A DNA stretch of 64,000 bases from Bacillus sp. FJAT-27264 (GCF_001682855.1 NZ_MAQW01000031.1:62487-126486), one strand, 5' to 3'; shown: positions 36,184 to 44,648, counted from the stretch's first letter. Made by a program: numbers and translations. Notes: generated by a model not told the origin, from the letters alone.

Positions 36184-38112
36184 ATGCGAGTCTTTGTGAA
36201 AAGTCTTCATATAACAGCGGCACTTTGCCTTCTTCTAATGATCAGTAGTTCTCTGCTGGCATCTGCGGCGAATTCCGGAACAACATATGAGATGACCAAG
36301 TGGCAGATGGAATGGGATAGTCGTCCGCAAGCTCCGGTGCCGGGCCTGGAAAAACCTTCGGGTATCACGGACGGGCAAGTCTGGACAACCGTGGATGGTA
36401 GTCAAGGCAGTATAGAGCTGCCCCCGGGAATTTCTGCTGCCTGGAGCCGTATGATGATCCCGGAGCTACATTTCACCTCTCCTTCGTTGTACATTAAGAC
36501 TCTGTACGCACTGCATGTCAAAGTTTTCGTGGATAACCGTCTTATTTTTGAAGGGGACCGCTCGTTTATTAAGGATAACTATTCTCTGCTTCTACCACTA
36601 GGTAGTGGAGACAGCGGGAAGATGTTATATATATGGACGGAAACGCTGCAGGACCGAATCGGCATCAAGGATAAAGTGATCATTGGCGAGCATAGTGAAT
36701 TGTTCAACAATTATGTCAAGAACGGACTGATGGATGTCATATTGGGCAGCGCCTTTATTTTTGTAGCTTTAGTTCTGTTTGTATGTGTGTTTTATCTGAA
36801 CCAGGCATATTTCTCCAGTATCGTGGCCCTGGCCATCGTTATCTTCTCCACAGGTGTGCTATCCATTACCTATTCTCCGTTTATCTATACCTTTTACAGC
36901 TATCTTGGCAGTGTGAGTATCGTCATGCTGGATATAGCGCTTCTATCACTACTCCCGTCCTTGACCTTCCTGTTCGAGAAAATCTTCGGAAGCGGCAAGT
37001 ATGCAGTAATCCGGCGGTTTCGTAAGTTCCAGGTTGCCTACTCTTTGTTCTGTCTGGCCTGGCTTGTGATTAATGGGTTATCCGGGAACCGCTTTGTGGA
37101 GTTCTATTATTTTATTTCTACAAATATTGTGGGAATTATCCTCATTGTTCAGTTCATCCTGCTCATTGGCTGTGTCATCATTTATTCGGTCAAGGGTAAT
37201 AAGGAAGCTATTATCTTTGCCATCGGCTTCGGTACAGCTGCGCTTACCGGGGCAGTGGAGCTGATCTGGTACTATGTTCGCAAGGGAGACTATGACTTAG
37301 TTTATTGGAAATGGGCGCTAGTCGTATTCATCATGTCTCTCTTTATCATTCTGGGTCGCCGCTTGATGCTGAATCACCAGATGGTAATCAAGTATTCGCG
37401 GGAGCTTGAATTGTTCAACAATGAGCTGCAGCGGTCGGAGAAGCTACAGATCATCAGTGAACTGGCGGCTTCTGTCGCACACGAGGTGCGCAATCCACTT
37501 CAGGTAACAAGAGGATTTCTGCAGCTGCTTGGCGGGGAATCACATGGCGCCGAGAAGAAATATTTGAACATGGCTATAAGTGAGCTGGACCGGGCCTCTA
37601 ATATCATCACTGACTTCCTGACCTTTGCAAAGCCGGAATTCGAACAGATCAGCATGCTGAATATGAATGAGGAATTTCATCATATCGAGAGCATTATGCA
37701 GCCGCTATGTCATTTGAGTAACGGGAAGATGGATCTGAATGTAAGGGGTGAGCTGTGGGTAAAGGGGAATTCCTCTAAATTCAAACAGGCCTTCATTAAT
37801 ATTATCAAGAACAGCATCGAGGCGATGGGTGAGGACGGTCACATCAAAATCATGGTGTACGGGCAAGGCAATAAAGTGCACATTCATATAAGAGACAACG
37901 GGGAAGGGATGGAGCCTGAGGTGCTGAACCGCTTGGGGGAGCCGTATTTCTCTAACAAGACGAAGGGAACCGGGCTTGGGCTGATGGTAACCTTCCGTAT
38001 TATTGAAGCCATGCAGGGGGAGATTGTGTTCTCCAGCAAAAAAGGAGCGGGAACCGAATCCATTACGACACTGCCGCTGGCAGATCGTCCGGATGCTTCC
38101 CACTCCTTATGA
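36184..38112 (+). CDS. Membrane sensor histidine kinase (7TMR-DISM/KinB-like), copy 2
   Basis: 642 residues, collinear with the preceding kinase: signal sequence (about 8-28), extracytoplasmic domain (about 30-180), seven helices, His433 in SVAHEVRNPLQVTRGFLQ, NIIKNSIEAM, DNGEGM and GTGLGLMVTFRI. The catalytic half is nearly identical between the copies, while the sensor domain has diverged, so they probably sense different signals for one relay. Its stop is only 16 bases from the stop of the convergent NHLP-peptide gene. Confidence 0.88.
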   Translation: MRVFVKSLHITAALCLLLMISSSLLASAANSGTTYEMTKWQMEWDSRPQAPVPGLEKPSGITDGQVWTTVDGSQGSIELPPGISAAWSRMMIPELHFTSPSLYIKTLYALHVKVFVDNRLIFEGDRSFIKDNYSLLLPLGSGDSGKMLYIWTETLQDRIGIKDKVIIGEHSELFNNYVKNGLMDVILGSAFIFVALVLFVCVFYLNQAYFSSIVALAIVIFSTGVLSITYSPFIYTFYSYLGSVSIVMLDIALLSLLPSLTFLFEKIFGSGKYAVIRRFRKFQVAYSLFCLAWLVINGLSGNRFVEFYYFISTNIVGIILIVQFILLIGCVIIYSVKGNKEAIIFAIGFGTAALTGAVELIWYYVRKGDYDLVYWKWALVVFIMSLFIILGRRLMLNHQMVIKYSRELELFNNELQRSEKLQIISELAASVAHEVRNPLQVTRGFLQLLGGESHGAEKKYLNMAISELDRASNIITDFLTFAKPEFEQISMLNMNEEFHHIESIMQPLCHLSNGKMDLNVRGELWVKGNSSKFKQAFINIIKNSIEAMGEDGHIKIMVYGQGNKVHIHIRDNGEGMEPEVLNRLGEPYFSNKTKGTGLGLMVTFRIIEAMQGEIVFSSKKGAGTESITTLPLADRPDASHSL

Positions 38113-38128
38113 AGTTGATCTTGGTGTA

Positions 38129-38368
38129 TTACCAGGAACCAAGTGGTTTAACGTCGGTTTTCAAAGCGCCGGTAGCCGGACTTGGAGGAATAACCAGATA
38201 GAATTCATTGGAGTCTTCCTCTACTGCCTTTAATGTAATGCTGTCGGGAATGATGATGCCCAGAGCTTCTTGGATGGCTGACTTCGGATCGCTGAGCAGT
38301 TTTTGTTTGAAACTCGGATCTTCCCATGCCTTTTGAATCAATTGATTTCTAAGAATCGCTTCTGACAA
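38129..38368 (-). CDS. NHLP-type leader peptide precursor with C-terminal Trp (ComX-like candidate)
   Basis: 79 residues from TTG 38368, chosen because GGGAGG lies eight bases upstream. Residues 1-62 match the nitrile-hydratase-like leader (NHLP) pattern: IQKAWEDPSFKQKLLSDP, an ALGI-IP turn and the ending FYLVIPP. The putative core after Pro64 is ATGALKTDVKPLGSW, without Cys and ending in Trp79. It follows a class I isoprenoid enzyme gene on the same strand, so prenylation of the terminal Trp, as ComQ does to ComX, is a testable guess. No lanthipeptide, radical-SAM or YcaO maturase is nearby. It might instead be a stand-alone NHLP protein. Confidence 0.8.
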   Translation of the reverse strand: MSEAILRNQLIQKAWEDPSFKQKLLSDPKSAIQEALGIIIPDSITLKAVEEDSNEFYLVIPPSPATGALKTDVKPLGSW

Positions 38369-38406
38369 AATAATCACCCTCCCAAAATGGTCATATTTTC
38401 CTCATC

Positions 38407-38415
38407 AGTATAGCA
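38407..38415 (-). promoter_or_regulatory. Extended -10 promoter in front of peptide gene
   Basis: TG-C-TATACT on the minus strand, inside the 70-base gap between the isoprenoid enzyme and the peptide. It would give the peptide extra transcription. Confidence 0.4.
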
Positions 38416-38438
38416 TAAGGCCTACTCTAATTCTATTA

Positions 38439-39383
38439 CTATTTATGCATATCTGTCATATTTTTGGAGAGCCAGTAAGAGAGTCCTCCGGCCTGTAAAA
38501 GTCGTTTTTCTTCCTCGATAGCAGAAGAAATATGCGCTAAATTTTCTGATAACAACTGATGAAATTCATATAAATGAGGGGCATTCAGAGCATAGGCTGA
38601 AAGTCCGTCGTTGGTAGCTCTTGCGATGTCGGCGAAGCGTTCCATTCCCCCTGTCGTAAAAACGAAGTCCCTAACCTCCTCTAGAGTAAGTTCACTCTGG
38701 GCTTCCGGTCGATGGCTATTTGCGAGGGAGAGCAGGGAATTGTAGCTGCCAGATGTCCAATCTTCTTCCCAATCTTCGTAGTCATCCAGCATCTGCAAGG
38801 TGAACAATACATCATCCATCATCGCCTCGGAAGAAGTCACGACTTCATCATGACCGGTCAGAAGCAGGGCGGCGGTGCTGGAGAGCTTGAGGGGACTCGC
38901 TTTATGGGAGATTTTCAACCGGTTGTTGTTGAAGTAATCGCCCGTGTGTTCATTGCTGACACTGTCGGCCCATTCGGAAATATAGCGACTAAAGTACGAC
39001 CAGAAGGGGGAATCTGAAGGAAACAGCTGCCGATAAATCTTGAGGAATTCTACATAGAACAAATTAGCTAGTGGCAAATGTGAACGGGCAAAGGACTCGT
39101 GGCTGTCCATCAGGTCATCCTGAATAAAAAAGTAGAGCATGAGGAACACATTACCCCGTGACATCTGGCGGGTGACTTCAACTGTCAGGCCGTAGCCATC
39201 CCGTAGCCAGAAGGGGAGCAGATAACAAATATAGTTCTTGTGACTCCCAGCCGTAAATACGTTAAAATGATCAAGGTAGGACATGCCCTGACCTTGCAGT
39301 GGCTCTGGAAATGCAGAGATGGTACGCCTGCTATCTTCAAACACCAAGCGAAGCTCTTCCTCATAAGCATAAAGCCAGTCCAT
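38439..39383 (-). CDS. Class I isoprenoid biosynthesis-type enzyme (ComQ-like candidate)
   Basis: 314 residues from ATG 39383 (AGGAGA seven bases upstream). All-helical. Two Asp-rich motifs characteristic of class I isoprenoid synthases and prenyltransferases are present: FIQDDLMD (residues 86-93) and QMLDDYEDWEED (197-208), with Lys161 of HKASPLK between them and SYNSLL after the second. These bind Mg-diphosphate. Chain-length synthases normally sit with isoprenoid genes; this one instead precedes a small peptide gene, as comQ precedes comX. Product and acceptor unknown; a terpene synthase is an alternative. Confidence 0.78.
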   Translation of the reverse strand: MDWLYAYEEELRLVFEDSRRTISAFPEPLQGQGMSYLDHFNVFTAGSHKNYICYLLPFWLRDGYGLTVEVTRQMSRGNVFLMLYFFIQDDLMDSHESFARSHLPLANLFYVEFLKIYRQLFPSDSPFWSYFSRYISEWADSVSNEHTGDYFNNNRLKISHKASPLKLSSTAALLLTGHDEVVTSSEAMMDDVLFTLQMLDDYEDWEEDWTSGSYNSLLSLANSHRPEAQSELTLEEVRDFVFTTGGMERFADIARATNDGLSAYALNAPHLYEFHQLLSENLAHISSAIEEEKRLLQAGGLSYWLSKNMTDMHK

Positions 39384-39441
39384 AGGCGGTTCTCCTGTCA
39401 TAAAATTAAATATTATGTAATAAAATGGGACGTTTGTCCTG

Positions 39442-39470
39442 ATTATAGCGTTCCGCTATGACGATTTCAA
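39442..39470 (-). promoter_or_regulatory. Strong promoter of isoprenoid enzyme-peptide cassette
   Basis: TTGAAA, 17 bases, TATAAT on the minus strand. On the opposite strand TTGTCC (39434), 17 bases, TATGAC (39457) could drive the divergent gene at 39496. Confidence 0.6.
39445..39459. promoter_or_regulatory. Candidate operator between divergent promoters
   Basis: Perfect palindrome ATAGCG-TTC-CGCTAT covers the spacer and part of the -10 of the cassette promoter and the -10 of the divergent one. A repressor bound here could control both. Confidence 0.4.
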
Positions 39471-39495
39471 TCTTAATTTAGGGAGATATAGGACC

Positions 39496-39834
39496 ATGGA
39501 ATGGTATACTTTCGGGCAAATGCTGATGACCATCCGGATCGGTCAGAAAGCCCTGACGCCGGATGGACGAACCTTACACCGTTCCTCCGCAGGATTGTTC
39601 TGGAAGGGTGGACGCCAGGACGGTAAAATTGTAGAGATTAGGGACTATCTTTTCACCGATCTCTGGAGGATTGAGGAAGATGAAGAGAGTGGAGAAGAGG
39701 CTGGAAAGCGCGAAGCAATGGAGCGTAAGGAAAGGGAAATGCTTGAAAACCAATACGAAGAGCTGCGCTGGGAATATCTAATAGAGCGGCGTAGTAGAGC
39801 AGAGAATACAGGAAGAGGTGGAGAACATGGATAA
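39496..39834 (+). CDS. Small hypothetical protein
   Basis: 112 residues, not recognised. The N-terminal half (about 1-55) looks like a small beta-rich fold (GQMLMTIRIGQKALTPDG). The C-terminal half (about 56-112) is a highly charged helix rich in Glu and Arg (EEAGKREAMERKEREMLENQYEELRW region). No signal or membrane segment. It overlaps the oxidoreductase start by eight bases, so the two are translated together. GGGAGATATAGG precedes the ATG. Confidence 0.65.
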   Translation: MEWYTFGQMLMTIRIGQKALTPDGRTLHRSSAGLFWKGGRQDGKIVEIRDYLFTDLWRIEEDEESGEEAGKREAMERKEREMLENQYEELRWEYLIERRSRAENTGRGGEHG

Positions 39835-40903
39835 AGTTGTATTTGGATTGGTTGGCGGTGGCTGGCGGGCCGAGTTTTTCTTGCGGATTGCGAAAGCGCT
39901 ACCGGAACATTTCTCGGTTGGCGCGATGTACGTGCGGAATCCGGACAAGGCTGACGATTTGAGCAGAGCTTGGGGCGTGACTGTATATACGGATTTGGAG
40001 CAGTTCATCGCGGCAGGAGGATATTCCTTTGCCGTAGTTTCTCTGAGCCGGGAGGTTGCTCCGTCATTTATAGGAAGACTTGCTGTGGCACAGATTCCTG
40101 TGTTGACGGAAACACCGCCGGCCTCAGATCTGGAAGGACTGATCTCGCTTTGGGAGACAGTAGGCGGGGCTGCGGCCAAAATCCAGGTTGCTGAGCAATA
40201 TTTGTTCCAGCCGCTGCATGCAGCCAGAATTGCACTGGCCCGATCCGGCCGGCTAGGAGAGATTAGTCAGGCCCAGATTTCAGCGGCACATGGCTACCAT
40301 GGGATCAGCTTGATGCGGCAGTTACTCGGTATTGATTTTCAGAATGTGACCATTAGCGGCCGGGAATTCCTGTCCCCGATTATCAACGGACCGCAACGTA
40401 GTGGACCGCCGACAGCCGAAGAGACGGTGGAAGCCGATCAGAAGATTGCTTTCTTCGATTTCGGGAACAAGCTGGGTGTGTTCGATTTCACGGGCGAGCA
40501 ATATTTCTCCTGGATCCGCAGCAACCGGATTCTTGTTCGGGGCGACCGCGGTGAGATTGTCAATCACGACGTCGCTTGGTTAGAGAGCTTTGACAATCCG
40601 GTATATAGTAACTTGCGCCGCATGGATGCCGGACATGGTGGAAACCTGGAGGGCTTCTATCTTAAAGGAATTGTGGCGGACGGAGAATGGCTGTACCGCA
40701 ATCCCTTTGTCCCGGCCCGCCTGACGGATGACGAGATCGCAATTGCGGAGAGTCTGGCCCGGATGGCCGACTATGTGCGGGGCGGCCCGTCTTTCTACAG
40801 TTTGGCCGAAGGCAGCCAGGATCATTATTTGTCCCTGCTGCTGGATCAGGCTGTCGCCACGGGCACAGCTGTGACTTCAGAGACTCAGCCTTGGGCTTTG
40901 TAA
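39827..40903 (+). CDS. Gfo/Idh/MocA-family oxidoreductase
   Basis: 358 residues from ATG 39827. N-terminal Rossmann domain with GLVGGGWRAEFFLRIA, DP-like NPDKADDL, and the family's ETPPA segment where sugar dehydrogenases have EKP; the usual catalytic Lys is therefore replaced by Thr/Pro. The C-terminal domain is of the Gfo type with HGYHGISLMRQLLG. Probably a NAD(P)-dependent sugar or inositol-like oxidoreductase, but the altered motif weakens that. Overlaps the upstream small gene. Confidence 0.78.
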   Translation: MDKVVFGLVGGGWRAEFFLRIAKALPEHFSVGAMYVRNPDKADDLSRAWGVTVYTDLEQFIAAGGYSFAVVSLSREVAPSFIGRLAVAQIPVLTETPPASDLEGLISLWETVGGAAAKIQVAEQYLFQPLHAARIALARSGRLGEISQAQISAAHGYHGISLMRQLLGIDFQNVTISGREFLSPIINGPQRSGPPTAEETVEADQKIAFFDFGNKLGVFDFTGEQYFSWIRSNRILVRGDRGEIVNHDVAWLESFDNPVYSNLRRMDAGHGGNLEGFYLKGIVADGEWLYRNPFVPARLTDDEIAIAESLARMADYVRGGPSFYSLAEGSQDHYLSLLLDQAVATGTAVTSETQPWAL

Positions 40904-40917
40904 GGCTGAGCCACAAT

Positions 40918-40945
40918 CTCACTGCCGCATACCTGTAGCAGTGAG
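40918..40945. repeat. Hairpin 1 in convergent spacer
   Basis: CTCACTGC / GCAGTGAG, eight-base arms, 15 bases after the oxidoreductase stop. It has no T tail. Confidence 0.5.
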
Positions 40946-40961
40946 GCTGACCTGCTTGCAA

Positions 40962-40990
40962 GCCATCTGCTGAAAGTTGAAGCAGATGGC
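40962..40990. repeat. Hairpin 2 in convergent spacer
   Basis: GCCATCTGCT / AGCAGATGGC, ten-base arms with a nine-base loop. It has no T tail. Confidence 0.5.
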
Positions 40991-41007
40991 GCCGTGCAGC
41001 GGGAAGA

Positions 41008-41166
41008 AAGCGCATCTGCGCAGCAAGATAGAGCGGTCACAAGCGCATTTGCGTAGCAAGATAGAGCGGAACACAAGCGCATCTGCGTAGCAAGATAGAG
41101 CGGAACACAAGCGCATCTGCGTAGCAAGATATAGCGATACACAAGTGCATCTGCGCAGCAAGATAG
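41008..41166. repeat. Tandem 34-base minisatellite, about 4.7 copies
   Basis: Units begin AAGCGCATCTGCGTAGC and continue AAGATAGAGCGGAACAC. Copies start at 41008 (33 bases), 41041, 41075, 41109 and 41143 (partial), with few differences. It occupies the gap between the convergent oxidoreductase and GH20 genes. There are no spacers, so it is not CRISPR. The rest of 40904-41271 holds only hairpins. Confidence 0.85.
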
Positions 41167-41181
41167 CTTTGCAGCTGCACA

Positions 41182-41218
41182 AGCAGGCCAGCCTCCGAAC
41201 GCGGGAGGCTGGCCTGCT
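41182..41218. terminator. Strong hairpin, probable bidirectional transcription stop
   Basis: Perfect 15-base GC-rich arms AGCAGGCCAGCCTCC and complement around a seven-base loop. No T run, so action as a terminator is uncertain. Confidence 0.5.
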
Positions 41219-41271
41219 GTGTTGTATGGCTGTGCCGATGCTTCAGGCACAGCTTGTGGCGCGCGGCACGG

Positions 41272-43200
41272 TTACACTTGTGCCGACTCCGCAAGGTCTG
41301 CGGCCAGCGCTGCGTACTGGCCGCGCAGGCGGACCAGCTTGGCGGTGCTTAGCGCCAAGCCGCCCGGCCGGTTGCGCTCCGTCCAGAGCAACCGGTACTC
41401 GTGGAGCAGCAGATCCAGATCATGGATCTGCGTAGCGAGCAGGCCGCGGTCCACTTGATCACGGCCCGCTGCCAGTTGCAGCTTCAGTCTGCCAAGCTGC
41501 ACTGCATGGCTTATGAAGTGCACCCCACTGCGCAGCTCCCGCAGCACGAGTTCTGCATCCTCGGATTGCAGTGCCAGCCCTTCGATCCGCTCAGCGATAT
41601 TCCCAGCGTAGCTCTCCAGCTTGTCGAAATGCTCTGCCGTAAGCTGGCCGAGTATCCGCAGATTGTCCAGATCACTGCGCAGCAGCATGGACAATTCGGA
41701 GTCGTTGCCGTGATAGGTGGCTTCTAGTGTATAGTAGTTGCCGAGATCCAGCAGCAACTGTCCGATGCTTGAAGAACGGTCCGCAAAGAGGAATTGATTC
41801 AGATATTCCGGAACATTAGCCTCCAGATTATCGTTAACACTCCAGGCAAGTGCAGCACCGTAGACAAATCCGGCATAGCTGACCGGAAGCTGCTGCCAAT
41901 GTCCATGATCGCCCCAATCTGTAATGAGGTAGCCGATAGCACCATTGGTTTTGCCTTGAACAGCAGCATTGCGTAAGTTGGCCAGCATGTTGTCGGTACG
42001 TCCGGTCAGGGAGTTCCAAGAGCTGGTTCCGGGACAGACATAGAATGGAATGCCCGCCTCGCGGAATTTCAGTGTGTCCGCTTCAAATGGATGCTCGGCA
42101 CTATAGCCCCATTCCATTGCGATGATATTCTTGGGGAGCTGCGGGATTAACTCGGGATGCTGGATAATAATATCGCCCCAGAACTGCATGGTTTTGCCGC
42201 GGGCTTTCACCAGTTCTTGAATCTTTTGCAGAAAAGACAGGTACAATGAACCCTTGCCAAGCTCCTCCGCCAGCGCCTTACTTTTGCCAAGCCCAAGCTC
42301 GTAGGTTTCGTCGCAGCCTACATTGAATTTGGAAGAGCTGAAGTAGGGCAGCAGATCGTCGTACATTTTCTCCAGCAGCTTGAGTACCTCAGGGTCTTCC
42401 GTATCAAAGGTACCAGGATGCATAGGCAGTCCATTGGGATAAAATTCGCTGTAGTACATGCTTTCCGGTAGTGAGAAGCCTTCCGGGATCTCCGCCAGGT
42501 GGTTGAATTCCGGCCGAGTGAGCCAACCCTCCATATGCCCGAAGCTGTTCTGATTAGGCACAAGCTCGATATAGTGATCCTTGCAGTAGGCATCCAGTTG
42601 AAGGATTTCCTCCCCGCTGATTGGAGTTTCCAGTTCCCATACCCGAGGGAAAGACTCATAGGCAAAAGGTGCGCCTTCTATATATAGCTGCAATTCATTG
42701 AGTTTCAGATCCGCCATTAGATCCACGATTTTGAGTAGGGTGCCGAGCTTCGGAACTTTATTCCGGCTAATATCAATCATCAGGCCCCGTGCGCCAAAGT
42801 CCGGTTCATCCCGGATCGTAAGAAACGGAAAGTTTCTCCCGGTCTGCTTCAGAATCTGTTTCAGTGTTGCTACGGCATAGAAAGCTCCTTGCGGAGAGCT
42901 GTAAGTCACGTGGACACCAGTCACTCCAGAATTAATCTCATACGCCTGCGGGGGCAGAGCGGGATCTTGATTAAATAGGAAAGCCGGTTGAACCATCGAC
43001 CGGGTACCAATGGACAGGGCCAACTCGAAATTCAAGGTTTGCTTAATCAACCGCTGAAGTCTACGCGCACCCGGCAGAATCCCGGTCGGTGTAGAATTGG
43101 CAATAACGATTCGGCCGTTGGCCGGGATGACATAGGCCCCTTCGGCCACGTCCAAGGACTTGGGATGGGGAAGAAGCTGTAAGGAGACAAATTCAGGCAT
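41272..43200 (-). CDS. Family 20 glycoside hydrolase (beta-N-acetylhexosaminidase-like)
   Basis: 642 residues with AGAGGTGG seven bases before the ATG. A GH20b N-terminal domain (about 1-125) precedes a TIM barrel. Catalytic Asp-Glu pair in FNVGCDETYELG; other features are RGLMIDISRNKVP and GDIIIQHPEL. There is no signal peptide, so it acts on imported sugars in the cytoplasm. The C-terminal 200 residues are helical. A divergent AraC-type regulator gene 75 bases away probably controls it. Confidence 0.9.
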   Translation of the reverse strand: MPEFVSLQLLPHPKSLDVAEGAYVIPANGRIVIANSTPTGILPGARRLQRLIKQTLNFELALSIGTRSMVQPAFLFNQDPALPPQAYEINSGVTGVHVTYSSPQGAFYAVATLKQILKQTGRNFPFLTIRDEPDFGARGLMIDISRNKVPKLGTLLKIVDLMADLKLNELQLYIEGAPFAYESFPRVWELETPISGEEILQLDAYCKDHYIELVPNQNSFGHMEGWLTRPEFNHLAEIPEGFSLPESMYYSEFYPNGLPMHPGTFDTEDPEVLKLLEKMYDDLLPYFSSSKFNVGCDETYELGLGKSKALAEELGKGSLYLSFLQKIQELVKARGKTMQFWGDIIIQHPELIPQLPKNIIAMEWGYSAEHPFEADTLKFREAGIPFYVCPGTSSWNSLTGRTDNMLANLRNAAVQGKTNGAIGYLITDWGDHGHWQQLPVSYAGFVYGAALAWSVNDNLEANVPEYLNQFLFADRSSSIGQLLLDLGNYYTLEATYHGNDSELSMLLRSDLDNLRILGQLTAEHFDKLESYAGNIAERIEGLALQSEDAELVLRELRSGVHFISHAVQLGRLKLQLAAGRDQVDRGLLATQIHDLDLLLHEYRLLWTERNRPGGLALSTAKLVRLRGQYAALAADLAESAQV

Positions 43201-43275
43201 AGCATAGCCACCTCTTATTCATGTAGAATATGATCATCTTCCCTTTAACGATAACACTAGGAAACCAAGGAAGGA

Positions 43276-44139
43276 ATGCATACGATGACCAAGCTCATGG
43301 ATTATACGATCAGCCCTTATCCAATTGTCATCATAGATCCCAAGGTGGATGCCTCCCGGTTGAAGCTGAAGCCTATTCGAGTCGGGCAGGTGGGTCATTT
43401 GCCAGGAAGAACACTATTTCGTTCAGAGGTAGTGTTTGAACAGTGGGCGATTGTGTATATCGTCTCCGGCAGCGGAACTTATATGGAGAATGGCGGCAAG
43501 GCGCAGCAGGTACGCGAAGGCAGCCTGTTCTTCTTCCGTCCGGGATGTAGCTACAACTTTGGCCCCGCTCCGGGCGGGAGCTGGGATGAATACTATATCA
43601 ACTTTAGCGGAACGCGTATTGCCGAATGGTTGGAGTCAGGTCTTATTACCGGGGGCATCGTATTTCAGGCGGAAGGTGTCAAGGGACTACAGGAGGTTTT
43701 CGAAGCTGTACTTGGACAGATGGAAGGGGGCGCGCCGGAGGACGCCGATCGGGCAGCGTTGTGTCTCGAACGGATGCTTTTGGAGTGTTCATTTATAATA
43801 GAAGAAAAAAATCGACCGTCTCAAGTTGATCCCATGCCTCAGATCAGGGAGGACCTAAATTTTTGTGTCTATGGCTCGATGGACTTGAATCAGATTGCGG
43901 CAAAGCATCATATCTCCATGTCTACCCTGCGTCGTCTGGTTCGGCGCAGCAGCGGGTATCCTCTGCAGGAATATATTCACCGGCTGAAGATGGCTGAAGC
44001 GAAGCATTTGCTGCTCAATACCTCACTTCAGGTGAAAGAGATTGCAGGACTGTTGCATTATAGCGATCCTTTTTATTTTTCCCGGTTGTTTAAGAAATAT
44101 ATGGGCATTTCACCCCTGTTATGTCGCAAAAACATATGA
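43276..44139 (+). CDS. AraC-family transcriptional regulator
   Basis: 287 residues. A cupin-type sensor domain (about 20-130: IVYIVSGSGTYMENGGKAQQVREG) is followed by two helix-turn-helix motifs (about 195-285: DLNQIAAKHHISMSTLRRLVRRSSG; VKEIAGLLHYSDPFYFSRLFKKYMGISP). Such proteins sense sugars. Divergent from the GH20 gene, which is the likely target. Confidence 0.9.
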   Translation: MHTMTKLMDYTISPYPIVIIDPKVDASRLKLKPIRVGQVGHLPGRTLFRSEVVFEQWAIVYIVSGSGTYMENGGKAQQVREGSLFFFRPGCSYNFGPAPGGSWDEYYINFSGTRIAEWLESGLITGGIVFQAEGVKGLQEVFEAVLGQMEGGAPEDADRAALCLERMLLECSFIIEEKNRPSQVDPMPQIREDLNFCVYGSMDLNQIAAKHHISMSTLRRLVRRSSGYPLQEYIHRLKMAEAKHLLLNTSLQVKEIAGLLHYSDPFYFSRLFKKYMGISPLLCRKNI

Positions 44140-44286
44140 TCAAACGACATTAATTCCGTTTATTCCTCTTTATTTTGTCGTAATTTGCAGTTTCTTGTTG
44201 ACTTTTTTTATAGAACAATGTTACTGTTTACTTTATATGAGTGAGTTCACTTTAGTGCTTACGTACTATTAGCGGAGATGAAGGTC

Positions 44287-44457
44287 ATGAGGGAATTTTA
44301 CTGCATCCGTTGTCACAATCTCCATAGTGTAGACACCAGAGCATCATCACTGCGCATCCTTTCCACGGGGTATCATATTGTGGAAGGACAACGTTATCAG
44401 ATTTGTATATGTGAATCCTCGAATTTGTATGATGCTGTTGCCAAGCAATCGGAATAA
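44287..44457 (+). CDS. 56-residue cysteine-containing small protein
   Basis: ATG 44287 with GGAG nine bases upstream, ending TAA 44455-44457. The product has CIRCH (Cys6, Cys9) and CIC (Cys40, Cys42), a plausible zinc-binding knuckle pair, flanked by Tyr- and Arg-containing beta-like stretches. It is followed by its own terminator. A TTGACT at 44198 may be part of its promoter. Not recognised. The rest of 44140-44770 holds regulatory sequence only. Confidence 0.6.
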   Translation: MREFYCIRCHNLHSVDTRASSLRILSTGYHIVEGQRYQICICESSNLYDAVAKQSE

Positions 44458-44508
44458 CCGTCGGATACCAAGAGGTTTTTGGAGAATTATTGAAAATAAA
44501 CTTAAAAC

Positions 44509-44537
44509 AGCCTGTCCGAAAATCGGATAGGCTATTT
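44509..44537 (+). terminator. Terminator after small cysteine protein
   Basis: AGCCTGTCCGA-AAA-TCGGATAGGCT (one G-T pair) followed by ATTT. The tail is weak. Confidence 0.6.
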
Positions 44538-44648
44538 GTGATGAAGATCTGACATATACCTCACATTGAATTCGCTTTCTTTTCGATATTTGGATACAAA
44601 TAGCTTATCCACCAAAAAAGAAGGGCGTTTTCACGTTATTTATTTGTA

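Noticed and set aside
38129..38368. Lanthipeptide or thiazole-type RiPP precursor
   Set aside because: Core lacks Cys and has few Ser/Thr, and no LanM, YcaO or radical-SAM gene lies near.
41008..41166. CRISPR array
   Set aside because: Units are contiguous without unique spacers and no cas genes are present; it is a minisatellite.
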